Positions 14,013 through 15,554 of a stretch of 15,554 nt of DNA are shown here, one piece after another. The position numbers were made by a program, and so were the translations under genes. Source of the stretch: Candidatus Heimdallarchaeota archaeon (GTDB lineage Archaea > Asgardarchaeota > Heimdallarchaeia > Hodarchaeales > LC-3); the NCBI GenBank assembly GCA_027364495.1, contig DAHXPE010000163.1, forward strand, positions 1-15,554. Reading direction: 5' to 3'. The notes beneath the pieces are model-generated. The model made no database searches and had not been told where the DNA came from. It saw nothing but the letters and a program-made list of their open reading frames with translations. Position 1 is the first letter of the stretch; every line of letters begins with the position of its first letter.

Positions 14013-15419
14013 TTAATTTCTTCGTTTTTTGTATGAATAAGCTAAAACGGGGATAGCCATAAGTAAAGCCAAGTAAGTAAAACCAGGTGTAGCAGTAGAG
14101 GTTTTAGAGGCTAGACTTGAGACAACAGGAGCCATTAATTCTTGTGCTTTAGTAACGTTTCCACTTGGGAAGGCACAAGTGCTACCTTTAAGACAGGCAT
14201 TGGGGAATCCCGGTGGAACCATTGAATAAAGGGCTTGATTTGTATTATTAAAGATTTGAGTAACAAATTGGCTTCTATTAACGGAATATTCCATAGCTTG
14301 TCTAACAGCCAACTGAGGAACGGCATCAACATTGATGATAAGATACCTGGTTCCCAAAGTCGGCATAGATGCAGAACCTATGGATGAATCAGCAGAAAGT
14401 GAATTGATCTGATCTGGTGTGAAAGTGTGGAAACCTACATTTAGAACACCACTCTTTATATCGTCAGCTAAAGTAGCAGATGAAGTAAGGAATTTTACAT
14501 CCACCGCTGCATTCGCCGTCGGTTTCTCACCATAAGCAGTCGCGTTATATCCTGAATATGCTTGCAATTGTATGTTGTCTTGAGTCCAGCTGTTTGGTTG
14601 AACAGAGTATGGACCTAATCCTATTGGAACATAGCCAAATCCTTGTGCTGAAGTGGTAACGTTACCAGTATCATCTTCTTTCCAAATAAAAGCATTAGTA
14701 TAGGTCAATTTTTGAAGTGTTGTTCCGTCTTTCTGAAGTAATTTAAATGAGAAAGAGGTAGCGTTTATTGGCGTATAAGATTGGTTATTGATGTTTTGCA
14801 ATAAGAAAGCTGGTTGACCGTTTAATGTATAGCTCTCAGCTCTTTTTAATGACCAAATAACATCACTTACTTGTAATGGAGAACCATCTGTGAATGTCAG
14901 TCCTGGTTTTAAGTTAAAAGTATAGGTTAATCCATCAGGTGAGATAGAATAGCTTTTGGCGGCTCCTAGAACTGCAGCAGTACTGTTGACGGGTACTTCA
15001 AGTAAACCGTGGGACATTTGGACAAGCATGTTAGAACCCCAGTATTCATAAACATTTGCTGGGTCAAGATACGGTAGAGAGTCCGTTGTTCCGACACTAA
15101 TAACATCAGAAGATTTACCAGTTGAAATAGTGTTAAATCGCAAGTATTCAGAAGGTTCTAATTGAACACCAGTAACATTCTTACCATAAGCGACAAATTG
15201 TTTGGTCATGGTAAATAAGGGGAGAACAGGAACATCTTTAGCCATGAGACCTTGAGCATTCTGCTCAGCTTGTGCTCTCACTGCAGGATCAGACGATTGA
15301 AGCATAGTGCTAATATAACCAGCCATTGTAGTGGAGGTATAGTTAGTACCCATTGAAAAGGCACCACTTCCAACGAATGGATCAATATAATCGGATTCAT
15401 CTGGATAGTCCATGAACCA
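14013..15419 (-). CDS. Family-5 (peptide/nickel/opine) solute-binding protein, 5' end missing
   Basis: This is an extracellular receptor of the DppA/OppA type, probably serving the dppBCDF importer. Positions 15419 to about 15120 encode the end of one family-5 domain: WFMDYPDESDYIDPF, then VPVLPLFTMTKQFVAYGKNV and LRFNTIS. A domain beginning follows at once: LPYLDPAN, SYSISPDGLTYTFNLKPGLT, FTDGSPLQVSDVIWSLKRA, then VRQAMEYSVNRSQFV and NVTKAQELM. It stops there, without the second half of the domain. The end is TATPGF, a hydrophobic helix and KKRRN, a PGF-CTERM-like anchor. Real sequence is supported only up to 15419. Beyond that the frame gives unrelated residues and meets a stop at 15474-15476, because the window folds back. 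No genuine start, signal peptide or promoter is visible. Confidence 0.85.
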   Translation of the reverse strand, partial: WFMDYPDESDYIDPFVGSGAFSMGTNYTSTTMAGYISTMLQSSDPAVRAQAEQNAQGLMAKDVPVLPLFTMTKQFVAYGKNVTGVQLEPSEYLRFNTISTGKSSDVISVGTTDSLPYLDPANVYEYWGSNMLVQMSHGLLEVPVNSTAAVLGAAKSYSISPDGLTYTFNLKPGLTFTDGSPLQVSDVIWSLKRAESYTLNGQPAFLLQNINNQSYTPINATSFSFKLLQKDGTTLQKLTYTNAFIWKEDDTGNVTTSAQGFGYVPIGLGPYSVQPNSWTQDNIQLQAYSGYNATAYGEKPTANAAVDVKFLTSSATLADDIKSGVLNVGFHTFTPDQINSLSADSSIGSASMPTLGTRYLIINVDAVPQLAVRQAMEYSVNRSQFVTQIFNNTNQALYSMVPPGFPNACLKGSTCAFPSGNVTKAQELMAPVVSSLASKTSTATPGFTYLALLMAIPVLAYSYKKRRN

Positions 15420-15554
15420 GTTAGAAGCCACTGGAATGTTTGCAGTGACTTTACACTCAACAACTTGGTCAAACTATGTAAATCAATTAGATCAAATGCC
15501 GGTATTCTTGTTGGGTTGGTTCATGGACTATCCAGATGAATCCGATTATATTGA
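15382..15554. repeat. Inverted repeat (38-bp arms) at the right edge
   Basis: Positions 15382-15419 and 15517-15554 are perfect reverse complements, and the second arm runs to the last base of the window. The arms are separated by 97 bases. The match breaks at 15420/15516. Both arms encode the same protein segment WFMDYPDESDYI on opposite strands. The geometry fits a fold-back chimera at a contig end, or less likely a real inverted duplication. Confidence 0.9.
15418..15554 (+). pseudogene. Fragment of a family-5 solute-binding protein on the opposite strand
   Basis: The plus-strand frame starting at 15418 reads QLEATGMFAVTLHSTTW, then SNYVNQLDQMPVFLLGWFMD, then YPDESDYI, and is open to the window edge. 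This is the usual family-5 segment that precedes and includes the (G)WFxDYPDxxxYxDPF motif. It is the sequence expected immediately upstream of the minus-strand gene's WFMDYPDESD. The fragment has no start or upstream half, since the frame meets a stop at 15406-15408 inside the antisense of the other gene. It is therefore not an intact gene, and probably the misplaced 5' continuation of the minus-strand gene. Confidence 0.75.

Noticed and set aside
14135..14332. Second minus-strand ORF inside the binding protein
   Set aside because: Lies in another frame of the same strand as the clear family-5 coding frame.
15278..15472. Minus-strand ORF of 64 codons near the right edge
   Set aside because: Shadow frame of the binding protein that runs into the fold-back.
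15420..15473. N-terminal residues upstream of WFMDYPDE in the minus-strand binding protein, including a GTG start at 15431
   Set aside because: These residues do not match the family, while the family sequence expected here is encoded on the opposite strand of the same bases. They come from the fold-back junction.
1..15554. CRISPR arrays, tRNA or rRNA genes, insertion sequences, integrases
   Set aside because: Looked for and not seen: no regularly spaced repeats, no cloverleaf-like segment, no transposase or integrase motifs.

Overview
The window is AT-rich and almost wholly coding. Several features point to an archaeon. Both extracellular solute-binding proteins end in a Pro-Gly-Phe motif, one hydrophobic helix and a basic tail, as in archaeal PGF-CTERM-type surface anchors. 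Genes are followed by T-rich tracts, and TATA-like boxes sit upstream of the transcription units. The amino-acid style and anchor type would suit an Asgard-type or Thermoplasmata-like lineage, but the window has no marker gene that settles this.

Layout, read along the minus strand from right to left. (1) 14013-15419 is the 3' part of a family-5 (peptide/nickel/opine) solute-binding protein gene. (2) A divergent acyl-CoA synthetase lies on the plus strand at 11981-13735. (3) A complete branched-chain-amino-acid-type (HAAT/Liv) importer follows in the order livJ-livH-livM-livG-livF (11725 to 5594). (4) A dipeptide/oligopeptide-type (Dpp/Opp) importer follows in the order dppB-dppC-dppD-dppF (5299 to 336). 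It has no binding protein of its own beside it. The truncated family-5 protein on the far side of the liv operon is the obvious candidate partner. (5) The left edge (1-335) holds a likely terminator and a doubtful 45-codon ORF.

How the genes could work together: two importers would feed peptides and amino acids or related carboxylates into the cell. The CoA ligase beside livJ could activate a carboxylic acid, either imported or made by amino-acid breakdown. The pairing of Liv-type transporters with AMP-forming CoA ligases is familiar from bacteria. Which acid is used cannot be read from the sequence.

The most unusual feature is membrane expansion of both importers. DppB, DppC and LivH carry about two to four extra predicted transmembrane helices, LivM has a long membrane-spanning C-terminal extension, and the ATPase DppF carries two hydrophobic helices between its Q-loop and ABC signature. 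The inserts in DppF, DppB and LivH hold an even number of helices, so the conserved parts keep their topology. The second main point is that the right end of the window is a fold-back. Positions 15382-15419 recur as a perfect inverted copy at 15517-15554. The bases between encode, on the plus strand, what looks like the missing upstream part of the minus-strand binding protein. This is most likely a chimeric contig end.
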